Source: Candidatus Neoruminococcus faecicola (lineage in GTDB: Bacteria > Bacillota > Clostridia > Oscillospirales > Ruminococcaceae). From it: DNA of 60,892 bases. Of the stretch, positions 60,847-60,892 are shown piece by piece. A model generated the notes under the pieces. The model was not told the DNA's origin and ran no database searches. It saw nothing but the letters and a program-made list of their open reading frames with translations. The position numbers were made by a program, and so were the translations under genes. Within the stretch, counting starts at the first letter, position 1. Every line of letters begins with the position of its first letter. The stretch spans positions 1 through 60,892 of the forward strand of contig CAJFPC010000049.1 of assembly GCA_904398325.1 (NCBI GenBank), in the 5' to 3' direction.

Positions 60847-60892
60847 GAGCCTTCGCAGCAGCCTTTCTCCAAACAAAACAGCAGCCTGAAAA

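Noticed and set aside
1..60892. CRISPR arrays, insertion sequences, prophage genes, tRNA or rRNA genes
   Set aside because: No regularly spaced repeats, transposase or integrase frames, or tRNA-like cloverleaf signatures were noticed in any intergenic stretch. The gaps are short and mostly explained by promoters, terminators and two leaders.

Overview
The window reads as GC-rich chromosomal DNA of an anaerobic, endospore-forming Firmicute of the class Clostridia. A gut Oscillospirales-type organism is my inference. The grounds are a six-subunit Rnf complex in clostridial gene order, adjacent spoIVB and spo0A, AddAB instead of RecBCD, TrmFO, RNase III next to SMC and FtsY, and the anaerobic (CbiD/CbiG/CbiF) cobalamin route. 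I see no insertion sequence, prophage, CRISPR array, rRNA or tRNA. Almost everything lies on the minus strand, so promoters sit at the high-coordinate side of each block. The plus-strand exceptions are 34.2-35.8 kb and 60.4-60.85 kb.

Region 1 (1-5.2 kb): rnfCDGEAB, an ion-pumping ferredoxin:NAD+ oxidoreductase, with its own promoter and a strong terminator. Region 2 (5.26-9.26 kb): a small acidic zinc-ribbon protein, elongation factor P, an M24 aminopeptidase, an endonuclease-IV-like TIM barrel, a YqeG-type HAD phosphatase and ribosomal protein S21 (rpsU). Promoters precede rpsU and efp. Region 3 (9.27-27.3 kb): a long housekeeping superoperon, in transcription order infC-rpmI-rplT-(terminator)-trmH-like-dprA-topA-trmFO-plsX-rnc-smc-ftsY-rdgB-yhbY-nadD-yqeK-rsfS-leuS. 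Many junctions are 4-8 nt overlaps. infC and the trmH-like gene both appear to start at AUC codons. Region 4 (27.3-34.1 kb): addB-addA. Region 5 (34.2-35.8 kb, plus strand): a type III pantothenate-kinase-like protein with degraded nucleotide-binding motifs, and an ECF transporter S-component.

Region 6 (35.8-58.1 kb): a 22-gene tetrapyrrole and cobalamin operon behind one sigma-A-type promoter and one cobalamin riboswitch with a terminator platform. It encodes glutamyl-tRNA to uroporphyrinogen III (hemA, hemL, hemB, hemC and the HemD domain), the corrin-ring enzymes (cbiD, L, F, G, H, J, ET, C, A, P) and nucleotide-loop assembly (cbiB, cobD, cobU, cobS, cobT). It also has three fusion proteins, a second CobU-like protein with a broken P-loop, and an ApgM-type phosphatase where CobC would be expected. 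A cobaltochelatase and a corrinoid adenosyltransferase are not in the window.

Region 7 (58.1-60.9 kb): spoIVB-spo0A, the sporulation signalling protease and master regulator, and a divergent SLOG-fold protein at the right edge.

The points most worth following up are the paired AUC starts, the degenerate CoaX-like/ECF pair, the two complementary CobU-like proteins, the CbiJ-SirC fusion and the candidate replacement phosphatase in the cobalamin operon.
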